From Kangiella sp. HD9-110m-PIT-SAG07 (GTDB taxonomy: Bacteria; Pseudomonadota; Gammaproteobacteria; Enterobacterales; Kangiellaceae): a stretch of DNA of 64,000 nucleotides. Below, piece by piece: positions 54,107-63,132 of this stretch (positions are counted from its first letter, which is position 1; each line of letters begins with the position of its first letter). The translations under genes were made by a program, and so were the position numbers. Below the pieces are notes generated by a model. It made no database searches, was not told the origin of the DNA, and saw only the letters and a list, made by a program, of their open reading frames with translations. The DNA lies in assembly GCA_003370465.1 (NCBI GenBank), contig QQTG01000021.1, forward strand, positions 62,001 to 126,000, written 5' to 3'.

Positions 54107-56323
54107 ATGCGTAAGAAATCCGTTTCATTATTAGTCGCTTTAACTATGCTGGTATCGCCAATAGCGATATCAGCGTCGAAAAGTGACAGCCCCACCAATG
54201 ACTATTGGTGGCCCGAAAAGCTTGACTTAGAACCTTTACGTCAGCACTCACCAGAATCAAATCCCTATGGCGAAGATTTCGACTATGCCAAGGAGTTTAG
54301 CAAAATAGACCTACCGAAACTGAAGAAAGAAATTGCAGACTTGATGACTGACTCGCAAGACTGGTGGCCAGCGGATTATGGTCACTATGGGCCTTTCTTT
54401 ATTCGTATGGCTTGGCACAGCGCAGGTACTTACCGGGTTTCAGATGGGCGAGGTGGTGCCAGCGGTGGTCAGCAGCGCTTTGAGCCGCTGAATAGTTGGC
54501 CAGATAACGTTAACTTGGATAAAGCACGTCGTTTATTATGGCCTATCAAGAAAAAGTACGGACGCAGTCTGTCATGGGCTGATTTAATGGTTCTGACAGG
54601 TACTGTCGCTATGGAGTCTATGGGTTTTAAAACCTATGGCTTTGCGGGTGGTCGTGAAGACGACTGGGAGCCCGACATCGTCTACTGGGGGCCTGAGCAT
54701 GAATGGTTAGCAGCGGATCGTTTTCATGGTGATCGTAAAGATCGTAAATTGAAGAAGCCTATGGGAGCGACTCAGATGGGCTTGATATACGTTAATCCAG
54801 AAGGTCCTGATGGTAAGCCTGATCCACTTTTGGCAGCAAAAGATATACGGACGGCATTTGGACAAATGGCAATGAATGATGAAGAAACCGTTGCCTTGAT
54901 TGCTGGTGGCCATACCTTTGGTAAAGCACACGGTGCTAAAAAATCCGACTGTATTGGCGCAGAACCTGCGGCGGCATCGACAGAAGAGCAAGGGTTCGGT
55001 TGGAAAAATAAATGTGGTAAGGGTAATGCAGAAGATACTTTTACCAGTGGATTAGAGGGCGCATGGTCTGTAGACCCCACGGCGTTCACCACGCAATACC
55101 TTGATAATCTGTTTAACTTCGAGTGGGTACAAACAAAAAGTCCAGCAGGTGCAACTCAGTGGGTTCCTAAAGATGGTCAGGCTTCTAATTTAGTTCCTGA
55201 TGCTCATATCGAGGGTAAGCGTCATGCGCCGATCATGTTTACCACAGACTTGTCGCTAAAGGTTGACCCAGAATATCGCAAGATCGCAAAACGTTTCCAG
55301 GAAAACCCTAAGGAATTTGAGTTAGCGTTTGCCAAAGCCTGGTTTAAGTTAACCCACAGAGATATGGGGCCACGAGCGCGTTACGTTGGCGATAATGTGC
55401 CAGATGAAGCTTTGATGTGGCAGGATCCGGTGCCGGAGGTTGATTATAAACTTATCAGTGAGGGTGATATTGAAGATCTCAAAGAGGAGATTTTAGACTC
55501 TGGACTTACAATTCCTGAGTTAGTCAGAACTGCATGGGCTTCAGCTTCCTCTTATCGTGGGACAGATATGCGTGGTGGCGCTAATGGTGCGCGTATCCGC
55601 TTGGAGCCGCAAAAGGATTGGCCGATTAATGATCCCGACGAATTATCAAAGGTTCTAGGTGTGCTTGAAGATATTCAGCAAGAATTTAATGATGAACTGT
55701 CAGGCGGAAAACAAGTATCGCTAGCAGATGTGATTGTGATAGGTGGTGCGGCGGCTATTGAAAAAGCGGCCTCAGACGCTGGTTATGACGTAAAAGTCCC
55801 AGTTGAAGTAGGGCGTGCCGACGCAACGCAAGCCCAAACTAACGTTAGCTCTTTTGCTGATCTTGAGCCAACAGCGGATGGCTTTAGAAATTATTTTAGT
55901 AAAGATAGTCGCTTATCACCCGCTGAGATGTTAGTTGATAAAGCTAATGTATTAACTCTAACTGTGCCTGAAATGGTGGTACTTGTTGGCGGTTTACGAA
56001 CTCTAGATGCCAACGTGAATGCCACTAAACATGGTGTTTTTACGGATAACCCTAAGACTTTGAGTAATGATTTCTTCGTCAATCTATTGAGTATGGATAC
56101 TAAGTGGTCGAAGTCTACGACGGAGGGTGTTTACGAAGGTCATGATCGTGAGACTGGAAAGCTAAAGTGGACAGCCACACCAGTGGACTTAATCTTTGGC
56201 TCAAACTCAGAATTGCGGGCGGTTGCCGAAGCTTATGCCTCTGATGATGCAAAAGAAATGTTCGTTAATCATTTTGTCGATGCATGGACAAAAGTGATGC
56301 AACTGGATCGTTTTGACTTGTAA
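54107..56323 (+). CDS. katG: catalase-peroxidase with N-terminal signal peptide
   Basis: A bifunctional haem enzyme of 738 residues that removes hydrogen peroxide. The first 23 residues ([20 protein letters not shown]) form a signal peptide, absent from cytoplasmic KatG, so export to the periplasm is likely, as reported for KatP-type enzymes. Distal residues Arg100, Trp103 and His104 ([12 protein letters not shown]) and proximal His269 ([10 protein letters not shown]) are present. The Trp103-Tyr228-Met254 adduct residues needed for catalase activity are intact. The degenerate C-terminal duplicate domain is complete. Own terminator follows. Confidence 0.95.
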   Translation: MRKKSVSLLVALTMLVSPIAISASKSDSPTNDYWWPEKLDLEPLRQHSPESNPYGEDFDYAKEFSKIDLPKLKKEIADLMTDSQDWWPADYGHYGPFFIRMAWHSAGTYRVSDGRGGASGGQQRFEPLNSWPDNVNLDKARRLLWPIKKKYGRSLSWADLMVLTGTVAMESMGFKTYGFAGGREDDWEPDIVYWGPEHEWLAADRFHGDRKDRKLKKPMGATQMGLIYVNPEGPDGKPDPLLAAKDIRTAFGQMAMNDEETVALIAGGHTFGKAHGAKKSDCIGAEPAAASTEEQGFGWKNKCGKGNAEDTFTSGLEGAWSVDPTAFTTQYLDNLFNFEWVQTKSPAGATQWVPKDGQASNLVPDAHIEGKRHAPIMFTTDLSLKVDPEYRKIAKRFQENPKEFELAFAKAWFKLTHRDMGPRARYVGDNVPDEALMWQDPVPEVDYKLISEGDIEDLKEEILDSGLTIPELVRTAWASASSYRGTDMRGGANGARIRLEPQKDWPINDPDELSKVLGVLEDIQQEFNDELSGGKQVSLADVIVIGGAAAIEKAASDAGYDVKVPVEVGRADATQAQTNVSSFADLEPTADGFRNYFSKDSRLSPAEMLVDKANVLTLTVPEMVVLVGGLRTLDANVNATKHGVFTDNPKTLSNDFFVNLLSMDTKWSKSTTEGVYEGHDRETGKLKWTATPVDLIFGSNSELRAVAEAYASDDAKEMFVNHFVDAWTKVMQLDRFDL

Positions 56324-56345
56324 TAGTTACTGGCAAAACAGTATC

Positions 56346-56376
56346 GGAAAAGCCATCCATTAGGATGGCTTTTTTG
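56346..56376 (+). terminator. rho-independent terminator after katG
   Basis: AAAAGCCATCC (56348-56358) pairs with GGATGGCTTTTT (56363-56374) around ATTA. Confidence 0.88.
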
Positions 56377-56428
56377 TATTGATTTCAGGTAAAGTGGGCA
56401 ATTACTGTTTCTTTAAAGGGAGCTTTAT

Positions 56429-57070
56429 ATGCCTATTTCCACTTCCCAAGATTGCAAGTTAAACTTTTACACTAACCCGCAGTCTCGCGGCCAAATTGCG
56501 CGCTGGATGCTTGAGGAGGTGGGTGCTGAGTATCGCCAAGAAATACTTGAATATGGCGAGGATATGAAGTCTGAAGAGTTTCTGAAAATTAATCCCATGG
56601 GCAAAGTGCCGACGATTGTTCATAACGGCAAGGTGGTGACTGAGTGTGCGGCTATCTGCGCCTATTTAGCTGACGCATTCTCCGAAGTTGGTTTAGCGCC
56701 AAGCTTAGACAATAGAGCCGAGTACTACCGTTGGTTGTTCTTTAGCGCAGGGCCGCTAGAAGCCGCTATCGTGAATCGTTCTTTAGGCGTTGATGTCAAA
56801 GATGGGCAAGAAAGAATGGTCGGTTATGGTAACTATAAACTGGTGCTGGATGTTTTATCAGAACAGTTGCTGAACTCACCATATGTAGTGGGTGAAAAAT
56901 TCACAGCTGCGGATGTTTATGTTGGCTCGCATGTTTTGTGGGGGCTTCAATTCGGCAGTATGGAACAACGTCCAGGTTTCGAAGAGTATGCAGCTAGGTT
57001 AGTTGAGCGCCCAGCTTTTAAGGCTGCTAAGAAGTTAGATGATCAACTTATTGCAGACAAAGAGGGGTAG
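56429..57070 (+). CDS. glutathione S-transferase family protein
   Basis: A 213-residue GST-fold protein. The N-terminal thioredoxin-like domain has NPQSRGQIARWMLEEVGAEY with an N-terminal Ser that could activate glutathione, MGKVPTIVHNG with the cis-Pro, and TECAAICAYLAD. The C-terminal helical domain follows (about 90-205). It abuts the convergent YdeI-like gene: the two stop codons are directly adjacent. The substrate is unknown. Confidence 0.88.
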   Translation: MPISTSQDCKLNFYTNPQSRGQIARWMLEEVGAEYRQEILEYGEDMKSEEFLKINPMGKVPTIVHNGKVVTECAAICAYLADAFSEVGLAPSLDNRAEYYRWLFFSAGPLEAAIVNRSLGVDVKDGQERMVGYGNYKLVLDVLSEQLLNSPYVVGEKFTAADVYVGSHVLWGLQFGSMEQRPGFEEYAARLVERPAFKAAKKLDDQLIADKEG

Positions 57071-57331
57071 TTATTTCTTTTGTCGGTGAGGACAGCCGGG
57101 CCAACAGCATGGCCTGCGCTTACCTGCTTTAAGATCTGAGCTAACACGAGCTATTCTACGCTGGCGTGTCTCGACTTTTTTCGCATTTTCAACCCAACAA
57201 ATCCACTCGTTACGAGCCAGAGGCGTTATATTTTCCCAAATCTCTACGACGCTTCTATCATTGGTAATAGATGTTTTTAAATCCTTGGGAAGGCTATGCA
57301 CGACACCTTCTGAGAGACTAGGTTTGGACAT
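57071..57331 (-). CDS. YdeI/OmpD-associated family protein (short)
   Basis: An 86-residue protein. LKTSITNDRSVVEIWENITP, RNEWICWVENAKKVETRQRR and the C-terminal cysteine motif CCWPGCPHR fit the YdeI/OmpD-associated group, some of whose members are linked to bacteriocin or peptide resistance. It is only the C-terminal half of longer family members. Its start is 3 bases upstream of the end of the next minus-strand gene. Confidence 0.72.
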   Translation of the reverse strand: MSKPSLSEGVVHSLPKDLKTSITNDRSVVEIWENITPLARNEWICWVENAKKVETRQRRIARVSSDLKAGKRRPCCWPGCPHRQKK

Positions 57332-57334
57332 GCT

Positions 57335-57667
57335 CTATTCAGTTCTCTGGTGTTTATTAAGCGTAGACTCTCCTTTCGTAAGCACGGTGACGTAAACCAA
57401 GTACACTACTGATAACGCTACCGGAATAGCGTGCCACCAATTTGAGAGGAGGGGTGAGTTATTGACGTAAAAAGTGATGAGCAAAATAACGGTGATGACA
57501 CTCGCCAGTGGCAAAATAAATATCGATGCATTTAATAAATTGAGCTTCAGGCCTTTGATGGTGTGAGTATTTACAGCCCCCGACGCGCTAAATATCACAA
57601 ACATTATCTGAAAGCCTGCAAAAATAAACTGCAAGAAACAACCTAGAATTAAAACGGTGAGCGACAT
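57335..57667 (-). CDS. small multi-pass membrane protein
   Basis: A 110-residue protein with three hydrophobic segments (about 4-24, 45-66 and 77-95). I chose the ATG at 57667 because AGGGAAGG lies directly upstream; an in-frame ATG at 57685 would lack such a site. I do not recognise the family. It is followed after three bases by the YdeI-like gene, so the two are probably co-transcribed. Confidence 0.68.
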   Translation of the reverse strand: MSLTVLILGCFLQFIFAGFQIMFVIFSASGAVNTHTIKGLKLNLLNASIFILPLASVITVILLITFYVNNSPLLSNWWHAIPVALSVVYLVYVTVLTKGESTLNKHQRTE

Positions 57668-57782
57668 AAACCTTCCCTTGGCCAATTATTAACAATCAAG
57701 TTTAATATGCCGGTCTGAATAATTGAAGCAGGAAGTTCAAAGTTTAATAGTTTTATCCGTTGAAACATTCATGAAGACCATA

Positions 57783-57815
57783 AAAAAGGGCAGACCTCGA
57801 AAGAGCTGCCCTTTT
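57783..57815 (-). terminator. terminator of the cold-shock protein gene
   Basis: AAAAGGGCAG (57784-57793) pairs with CTGCCCTTTT (57806-57815); on the minus strand it is followed by T. Confidence 0.82.
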
Positions 57816-57833
57816 GAAATAGAGTGCTAGTAA

Positions 57834-58043
57834 TTAAACAGCGACAATATTCTCAGCTTGTGGGCCTTTTTGACCGTCAGTAACCGTAAACTCAACTTTT
57901 TGGCCTTCAGCTAAAGTTTTGAAACCTGAGTTGCTGATTGAACTGTAGTGTGCAAACACGTCAGGACCTTCTTGCTGCTCGATAAAACCAAAACCTTTTG
58001 CTTCGTTGAACCACTTTACGGTTCCTATAATTGTATTAGACAT
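57834..58043 (-). CDS. CspA-family cold-shock protein
   Basis: A 69-residue single-domain nucleic-acid-binding protein. RNP1 is KGFGFIEQ and RNP2 is DVFAHYSSI, in an OB fold. Acts as an RNA chaperone at low temperature or in stress. There are about 200 bases before the next gene upstream, room for the long 5' leader typical of csp mRNAs, but no cold box was identified. Confidence 0.95.
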   Translation of the reverse strand: MSNTIIGTVKWFNEAKGFGFIEQQEGPDVFAHYSSISNSGFKTLAEGQKVEFTVTDGQKGPQAENIVAV

Positions 58044-58249
58044 AATAATATCCTGTAATATAAATATAAGGGTGCCTTCAAGAGGCTTGAATAGCTGTAA
58101 TGTAGACTGATATTTAGAAACTGCAGGACAAAGAATTAAAATAAAACAATGAAATGTAGGATGAAAATAGAGACTTCTTTCTAGCTGGTAGCCAGAGTAT
58201 AGGCTTATTTGCCCCTTGTCTACTTATATTTGATTTATTTGCGTAGCGG

Positions 58250-58597
58250 CTACTGAGATAGGAGTCGTCTAGTCCAGTTGCTATTGTGTTCTTTTTCGCA
58301 AGCTTCTTCAGAATCGAAACTAATCTGCTTCGCATTGTTTTTCAAAGGCACATTGATCGATTGAAGTTTATCGCTAATGACAGAGCCAATAAAACTATCT
58401 TGGTGCTCCTGTAAAGCTTTAGACAAAGAATATTCAGTATCAAAGATACAAACGATCTCTAAAGATTGTGGAAATGTATCGTAATCCACAAAATGAGTTA
58501 GCCACTCAAAACCCTCCACCGATTCAGTCAGTATGTGACAGGCATCAGTGAGTGTTTTAATGATTAACTTTTCGGTTTTTTTGTCGTTTTTCTTCAT
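58250..58597 (-). CDS. conserved hypothetical protein (often labelled Fis-family)
   Basis: A 115-residue protein. ESVEGFEWLTHFVDYDTFPQ and FDSEEACEKEHNSNWTRRLL are stretches I remember from proteins annotated as Fis-family regulators, but no helix-turn-helix is visible and the label is doubtful. It is probably soluble. No link with its neighbours is seen. Confidence 0.68.
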   Translation of the reverse strand: MKKNDKKTEKLIIKTLTDACHILTESVEGFEWLTHFVDYDTFPQSLEIVCIFDTEYSLSKALQEHQDSFIGSVISDKLQSINVPLKNNAKQISFDSEEACEKEHNSNWTRRLLSQ

Positions 58598-58640
58598 TTA
58601 TATATAACAACTTACTTATGGGTTGGGTTACGTTTGTTAA

Positions 58641-59267
58641 CTATTTGATAAATTGAGACATGGTAAGTCCACGGTTTTCACCGTTCTCCTTTAGACCTGC
58701 CTTTACTCCCTCTCTATTTCTTTCTGGTAGATTTTGACTCGCCTTTAATTTTCCCGATAAAGCTTCGACTTTGATCTCTATACCGACGATAGCCTGTGTC
58801 AGGCGTTCTGTATAGTCCGAAGGTGCATCATTGATAGACCAAGGCTCACTCATCGCTGACTCATGTTGATCGGTTAACTGCTGTAGGTGGCGATGAATCC
58901 ACTCTGGATCTTCAATAGCGTGTGCTGTTCCTTCGGCATGGATCGCTAAGTAATTCCAGGTCGGTACCACGCGTCCCGTTTCTTTTTTAGTTGGATACCA
59001 TGAAGGTGAAACATAAGCGTCAGGTCCTTGAAAGATGGCTAGAACAGGCTGCCCATCAGTTAAACGCTGCCATACAGTATTTTTTCGTGAGACATGGCAT
59101 TGTAAAATACCAAAGGAGCTATCTTCGGTGTGAGTTAGGTGGAAAGGGACATGATTAGCTTCGATGCCACCTTCATCAGCAATAATTAATAACCCAAAGC
59201 TATAATCTTGAATGTATTGCTGGAGTTTTTGAATATTATTTTCTTTAAAATGGTTAGGAATGTGCAT
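58641..59267 (-). CDS. PaiB-type FMN-binding putative regulator
   Basis: A 208-residue protein of the PaiB family (split-barrel flavin-binding fold). IADEGGIEANHVPFHL, PVLAIFQGPDAYVSPSWY, and VPTWNYLAIHAEG are conserved. In Bacillus PaiB is a negative regulator of sporulation and degradative enzymes; in proteobacteria its role is unknown. The C-terminal NLPERNREGVKAGL is typical. Confidence 0.9.
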   Translation of the reverse strand: MHIPNHFKENNIQKLQQYIQDYSFGLLIIADEGGIEANHVPFHLTHTEDSSFGILQCHVSRKNTVWQRLTDGQPVLAIFQGPDAYVSPSWYPTKKETGRVVPTWNYLAIHAEGTAHAIEDPEWIHRHLQQLTDQHESAMSEPWSINDAPSDYTERLTQAIVGIEIKVEALSGKLKASQNLPERNREGVKAGLKENGENRGLTMSQFIK

Positions 59268-59362
59268 TTATTTTATTCCTTGGTTTTATAGACTGGGTTA
59301 GCTGACAGCGTAACCTAACATGTAAGTATCGGAAGGGGGAGGTACCCCCTCTAAACTTTTTA

Positions 59363-59581
59363 TTAATGCTCTTCGATATAAAAAATATCTTCCACCGTAA
59401 TCTTGAAAACTTGTGCTAACTTAAGCGCCAAAAAAGCCGAAGGAATAAAAACACGGTTTTCAATGGTGTTAATGGTTTTACGGGTAACGCCTACCAATTC
59501 TGCTAAATCAGCCTGAGTATAGTTATGCTGAGCTCGCAACTGTTTCAGGTGATTGGCAAAGTACTTTTGCTCACTTTGCAC
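59363..59581 (-). CDS. small XRE-family (YozG-like) transcriptional regulator
   Basis: A 72-residue helix-turn-helix protein: LRAQHNYTQADLAELVGVTR and KTINTIENRVFIPSAFLALK cover the HTH, and FKITVEDIFYIEE ends the domain. The start is a GTG sharing its first base with the TAG of the upstream membrane gene (TAGTG), with AAGGAG seven bases before it. It probably represses its own two-gene operon (inference). A G-rich hairpin, AGGGGG with CCCCCT at 59334-59350, follows the gene. Confidence 0.85.
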   Translation of the reverse strand: MQSEQKYFANHLKQLRAQHNYTQADLAELVGVTRKTINTIENRVFIPSAFLALKLAQVFKITVEDIFYIEEH

Positions 59582-60036
59582 TATCCGGCTCCTTGATCGT
59601 TTTTTAATTCTAAATACGAAAAGAATAGAATTGGGACAATAATTGCCAATACCGCAATAGTTCTTATGAACAATAGTAAGTCTAAGTCCCAAAAATCTGT
59701 CGCTGGTATCAACAGCCAAATCATGCCAAAGAGAGTGAAATAGCCCGCCATAAAGGCCTGTCGTTTATTTTTATGGGTTAATTCATCATTGAGAGCTTCG
59801 AATGCATTGGCTTTCTTTACTTTTTTGCTAAAAGAGTAGAAAAAATAACAAGCAGCCACCCATAACATTGAACCAAGTATAACTAACCCTGTAATTAAAT
59901 GAATAATGCTACTCTCGGTACCTTTAATGATATCTGAACCTATCCAAGAAAATTGCCATAAAGCAAAGGCAAAAGCCGCGAAGATTAAAATTTTAGCTCT
60001 TGAGTGAACCAGTTTGTCTACTTTGTTGAGTTCCAT
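59581..60036 (-). CDS. four-helix membrane protein paired with an XRE regulator
   Basis: A 151-residue membrane protein with four hydrophobic segments (about 15-33, 41-63, 88-108 and 115-139). I chose the ATG at 60036, preceded by AAGGG. It lies upstream of and overlaps the XRE gene by one base. Pairs of a DUF2178-like or similar small membrane protein with a YozG-type regulator are widespread and poorly understood; I cannot name the family with certainty. Confidence 0.72.
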   Translation of the reverse strand: MELNKVDKLVHSRAKILIFAAFAFALWQFSWIGSDIIKGTESSIIHLITGLVILGSMLWVAACYFFYSFSKKVKKANAFEALNDELTHKNKRQAFMAGYFTLFGMIWLLIPATDFWDLDLLLFIRTIAVLAIIVPILFFSYLELKNDQGAG

Positions 60037-60167
60037 AGAATATCCCTTATCTTTAATTATCGAGCGATGTAACCTATGCGTTACTTTAGTAACTTGTAGG
60101 TTACATGTCAAGCCAGTTGGAAATTTAATTGTTTAGGGATATTTGTTCCTAGTGTAGTCTTTTGAGC

Positions 60168-60299
60168 TCAGTTAGCTTGGGTGTCGAGCAATGGATAGGA
60201 AATAACCTCAAAGGCACGTCGCTTATTCGAGACTATGCTTGTCCAGTTCCCAATTTTCTCTTTGAGCCAGTTTTTCCAGTTTTCGGTACCTGGAAACAG
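60168..60299 (-). pseudogene. open frame continuing past the VCBS gene stop
   Basis: Directly after the TAA of the VCBS gene (60300-60302), the same frame runs on for 43 codons to a TGA at 60168-60170. It reads as protein-like (LFPGTENWKNWLKEKIGNW, later SNKRRAFEVISYPLLDTQ), rich in Trp and Lys. It may be a lost C-terminus cut off by a nonsense change, or the 3' remnant of another gene, or chance. The rest of the 188-base gap 60112-60299 shows no gene. Confidence 0.3.
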
Positions 60300-61436
60300 T
60301 TACTGATCTTGGCTAAGGTATACCGCAGCTAATTTATTGTCTCCACTAGCAACGATAAAATCACTTTTCCCATCTTCGTTTAGATCTACTATTACTATTC
60401 CCCACGGATTAGGAATATTTGGATGTTTAAAAGTAACAGTTTCAAAAATATCTTTACTGCCTAATACAACTAATATATCCCCAGACCAATTGCTGATTAA
60501 AGCATCATTAATACCATCACCGTTAATATCCCCGGTAGCAATCTGCTTTGCACCAGAAGTTACGCTGATAGACGTTTTATCTTTTTCAAGAAAAAGTCCT
60601 TGGCCGTCTCCTGGGATGATAACCATAGAGTTTCCTGTTGAGGCCACAATTAAATCTATTTTTCCATCACCAGTCATATCAGCTAACTCAGCCGCAAATG
60701 AAGATTCGAATGGAATTGGGTTTTTTAAAGAAAACGATTGCTTATCTATACTAGTGTTGAGAGCTATGCCAATTTCATCTTGATTTGGTGTCGCTAAGTC
60801 TAACTTTCCATCACCATTTATATCGCCAGCTGTAAAGCCAAGATAGGGATCGCCACCTACATCAATAAGCTGTCCATCTTTTTCGAAGTTACCATCACCA
60901 AGTCCTTTGAATACACTTAATCCATTGTGGGTGCGGTTATCTACAATCAAATCTACTTTACTATCGCCATCTAGATCTTTTAATTGAGCTGTGTGTGGGT
61001 GGGGGGTTACGTTAATATTAAGCGGTGAGTGAGGTGCATTTTTGAAACTTCCCTCCCCATCACCGTAAAGCAATGTCACATGAGATGTTTCATGATTAGC
61101 GATAGCTACATCGAGAAGTCCATCATCATTGATGTCTGACACGGACATATCTGTAGGGTTGTCACCCGCAGGATAATGACCAGTTTCTGTGAAGTTTCCT
61201 TTACCATCCCCCTGATAAGCAACAATATTATTGTCTGAATAATTAGAGATAATAATATCTTGGTGACCATCTGAATTAAAATCCAAAGCTAAGATTGTTG
61301 ATTCGCCAGCCCCAACATTTAGTAGCGAGTGAGAGAAGGTTGTATTACCTATCTCGACGGGCTCAGCTTTACAAACAAAGCTTAGAGAACAAACTAACAA
61401 TAACAAAAAGTATGGAGTGTTTTTATACTGGCTCAT
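60300..61436 (-). CDS. secreted FG-GAP/VCBS-repeat protein
   Basis: A 378-residue exported protein with a signal peptide (about 1-24: FLLLLVCSLSFVCKA). It consists of about seven repeats, each with a calcium-binding DxNxDGxxD loop (DFNSDGHQD, DINDDGLLD, DLDGDSKVD, DINGDGKLD, DMTGDGKID, DINGDGIND, DLNEDGKSD), which should fold as a beta-propeller like integrin alpha. No catalytic domain is seen. A role in adhesion or polysaccharide binding is inference. The downstream frame remains open after the stop codon. Confidence 0.87.
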   Translation of the reverse strand: MSQYKNTPYFLLLLVCSLSFVCKAEPVEIGNTTFSHSLLNVGAGESTILALDFNSDGHQDIIISNYSDNNIVAYQGDGKGNFTETGHYPAGDNPTDMSVSDINDDGLLDVAIANHETSHVTLLYGDGEGSFKNAPHSPLNINVTPHPHTAQLKDLDGDSKVDLIVDNRTHNGLSVFKGLGDGNFEKDGQLIDVGGDPYLGFTAGDINGDGKLDLATPNQDEIGIALNTSIDKQSFSLKNPIPFESSFAAELADMTGDGKIDLIVASTGNSMVIIPGDGQGLFLEKDKTSISVTSGAKQIATGDINGDGINDALISNWSGDILVVLGSKDIFETVTFKHPNIPNPWGIVIVDLNEDGKSDFIVASGDNKLAAVYLSQDQ

Positions 61437-61756
61437 ATCGCCACCTTAATCCGATTAGTTGTATAACCTTGATTATACGAATTCATTCGTAACACTCTAT
61501 TAACCTTACTATATCTTTACATATGATGGGGTTATGAACATTTCAGGAGTCGTGAACGTTAGGAAGGTTATACTGATCAAATTACAGGTACAAAAGTATT
61601 AGAATAAGCGATATTGTATATTTGAGTATTGATAATGATATATCGCTAGATTATGGCTGGAATTGAGTTTAAAACCGCACAGCGATTGATCTGAAAATAG
61701 GTTATTGACTTAAATCCACACCCTAATAAATGTACTTGCCCTCCACTATTTGCAGG
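61437..61756. other. intergenic region between ynfA and the VCBS gene
   Basis: A 320-base AT-rich gap. An 8-bp inverted repeat, AGCGATAT (61607-61614) with ATATCGCT (61640-61647), is the only structure seen. It should contain the VCBS gene promoter. No gene recognised. Confidence 0.5.
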
Positions 61757-62089
61757 CTAAGTATTGCGTGGTGCAAACATGATAATGGCCATGCCTAAAA
61801 GCACTACACCCGAACCCACAAGATCCCAAAGTGTTGGGCGAATACCCTCAATGAGCCATAACCACATGATCGCCATAAATACATAGACGCCACCGTAGGC
61901 TGCATACACACGGCCCGCAGCTGTTGGGTGTAAGGTCAGCAACCAAGCGAATGCCACCAAACAAACCGCAGCAGGCAGAAGTAGCCAAGCTGATTTTCCC
62001 TGGCGCAACCAAAGATAAGGCAAGTAACACCCCAGAATTTCTGCCAGAGCAGTTATAGCGAAAAGACCCACGGTTTTTAATTCTGGCAA
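61757..62089 (-). CDS. YnfA-family (UPF0060) membrane protein
   Basis: A small inner-membrane protein of four helices. [39 protein letters not shown] and the C-terminal [12 protein letters not shown] match E. coli YnfA. The family is in the DMT superfamily and has been linked to multidrug efflux. A TTG at 62089 gives 110 residues, like YnfA (108), and is preceded by AAAAGG; a TTG at 62134 would add 15 residues. The start is therefore unsure. Confidence 0.85.
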   Translation of the reverse strand: MPELKTVGLFAITALAEILGCYLPYLWLRQGKSAWLLLPAAVCLVAFAWLLTLHPTAAGRVYAAYGGVYVFMAIMWLWLIEGIRPTLWDLVGSGVVLLGMAIIMFAPRNT

Positions 62090-62240
62090 ACGAAAATACC
62101 TTTTGTTGACGCCTGAGGTGGTAAAGTATAGCAAGCCTGTGAATTAAAAGAAGGCAGCTTGTTTGGGGGGATAATGTCAAAGTACTTTAGAGGGCAGCTC
62201 ACTAAGCCACCCTGAAGGAATGAGTTATCTTAAGCGAAGG

Positions 62241-62861
62241 TTATTGATTAAGAAGCTTCTCTTTTTCGACTTTGTATTCTTCTTTACTGATAAGGCCTTC
62301 TTCGAACCATTTTCTGAGTTTGCGTAACTGTTTCTCTGTGTTTTCACCAGATGCTAATTCAGTCACACCAGGCTTTGCTTCTTTAGAGTTTGCTTGCGTT
62401 TGCTTGCTTTTAAAGAGCTTTACCTTTTCTGGCGTGTAACCTGCGAGTAGTTGATCGATGACAGGCATCATTTTTGACTCAACACTAGCCCACTTGTTGA
62501 GAGCCAAGCCACCTTTACCATTGAGGTGATATTCACCGTAACCAAGCATTTTGTGATTTTCAAAAAGTGACAATTCTGCATGATGCATATACATGCTGAT
62601 ATCCCATGTTTTTAAGGCTGTATATGTTAAATAGTAGTCACAGTAGAAAGGTTTTTCACCTTCAAATACTTCCGTAGTGATTCCATGCTTCATAAAGCCT
62701 CTTTGTACTACTGGCAAAAAGTCAGCAACGATTACTTTTGGATTACTTTGGATGCAAACATGGCTTATTTGATGCTCTGGATCTAACTCTTGTACTTTAA
62801 TGCTTGTGCAAGAAACTAAGAAAGAAGTGATAAAAGCCAATAATATTAGTTTGTTATTCAT
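62241..62861 (-). CDS. lipoprotein with C-terminal SHOCT domain, Sbal_3080-like
   Basis: A 206-residue lipoprotein. The signal peptide ends with lipobox VSC (Cys18). The N-terminal domain (HVCIQSNPKVIVADFLPVVQ to YLTYTALKTWDISMYMHHAEL) resembles Sbal_3080-type lipoproteins as I remember them. The C-terminal 35 residues, LRKLRKWFEEGLISKEEYKV, form a SHOCT helix pair, an oligomerisation module. A Lys/Gln-rich linker separates the two. The function is unknown. Confidence 0.78.
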   Translation of the reverse strand: MNNKLILLAFITSFLVSCTSIKVQELDPEHQISHVCIQSNPKVIVADFLPVVQRGFMKHGITTEVFEGEKPFYCDYYLTYTALKTWDISMYMHHAELSLFENHKMLGYGEYHLNGKGGLALNKWASVESKMMPVIDQLLAGYTPEKVKLFKSKQTQANSKEAKPGVTELASGENTEKQLRKLRKWFEEGLISKEEYKVEKEKLLNQ

Positions 62862-62932
62862 TTTTAAGTCCCTGTTTTGATATATTATTTTTAATTTTTT
62901 ACTTGACGCTCAACGCACATAATACCTTTAAA

Positions 62933-62962
62933 TTGACTTATAGTCATGCGGCAGCCTTATAT
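62933..62962 (+). promoter_or_regulatory. possible upstream promoter of rpsB
   Basis: TTGACT (62933-62938), 18 bases, TTATAT (62957-62962). A weak candidate for a distal rpsB promoter. The surrounding 62862-63097 contains no gene I accept. Confidence 0.3.
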
Positions 62963-63097
62963 GGGGAGTTTGAACAGTGCAGCTGCCCAAGTGAGTCGCC
63001 CGTAAATCCTGATGGAAGGAAGTGCGCCAATGGCATTCCCGCTTGCCACCCACGGTATCCCAGGATGACAAATAACCACCTAAATCAACCAAAAACG

Positions 63098-63126
63098 TTG
63101 CCTCAACCCCTGAAAAATGGTATAAA
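63098..63126 (+). promoter_or_regulatory. rpsB promoter with extended -10 and GC-rich discriminator
   Basis: TTGCCT (63098-63103), 17 bases, TATAAA (63121-63126), with TGG just before the -10 as an extended element and GCGCGCC after it. A GC-rich discriminator is typical of stringently controlled ribosomal promoters, and rpsB promoters of this layout are known in E. coli. Start of transcription would be near 63133. Confidence 0.6.
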
Positions 63127-63132
63127 GCGCGC

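Noticed and set aside
58114..58335. 73-residue minus-strand gene
   Set aside because: It overlaps the 115-residue gene at 58250-58597 in another frame and has no family features.
59334..59350. G-rich hairpin after the XRE gene as a firm terminator
   Set aside because: The 6-bp stem is strong but no T-run follows on the minus strand, so it is only mentioned with the gene.
59582..59719. Longer start for the XRE regulator
   Set aside because: The extension lies within the upstream membrane protein gene in another frame; the GTG at 59581 with AAGGAG is the better start.
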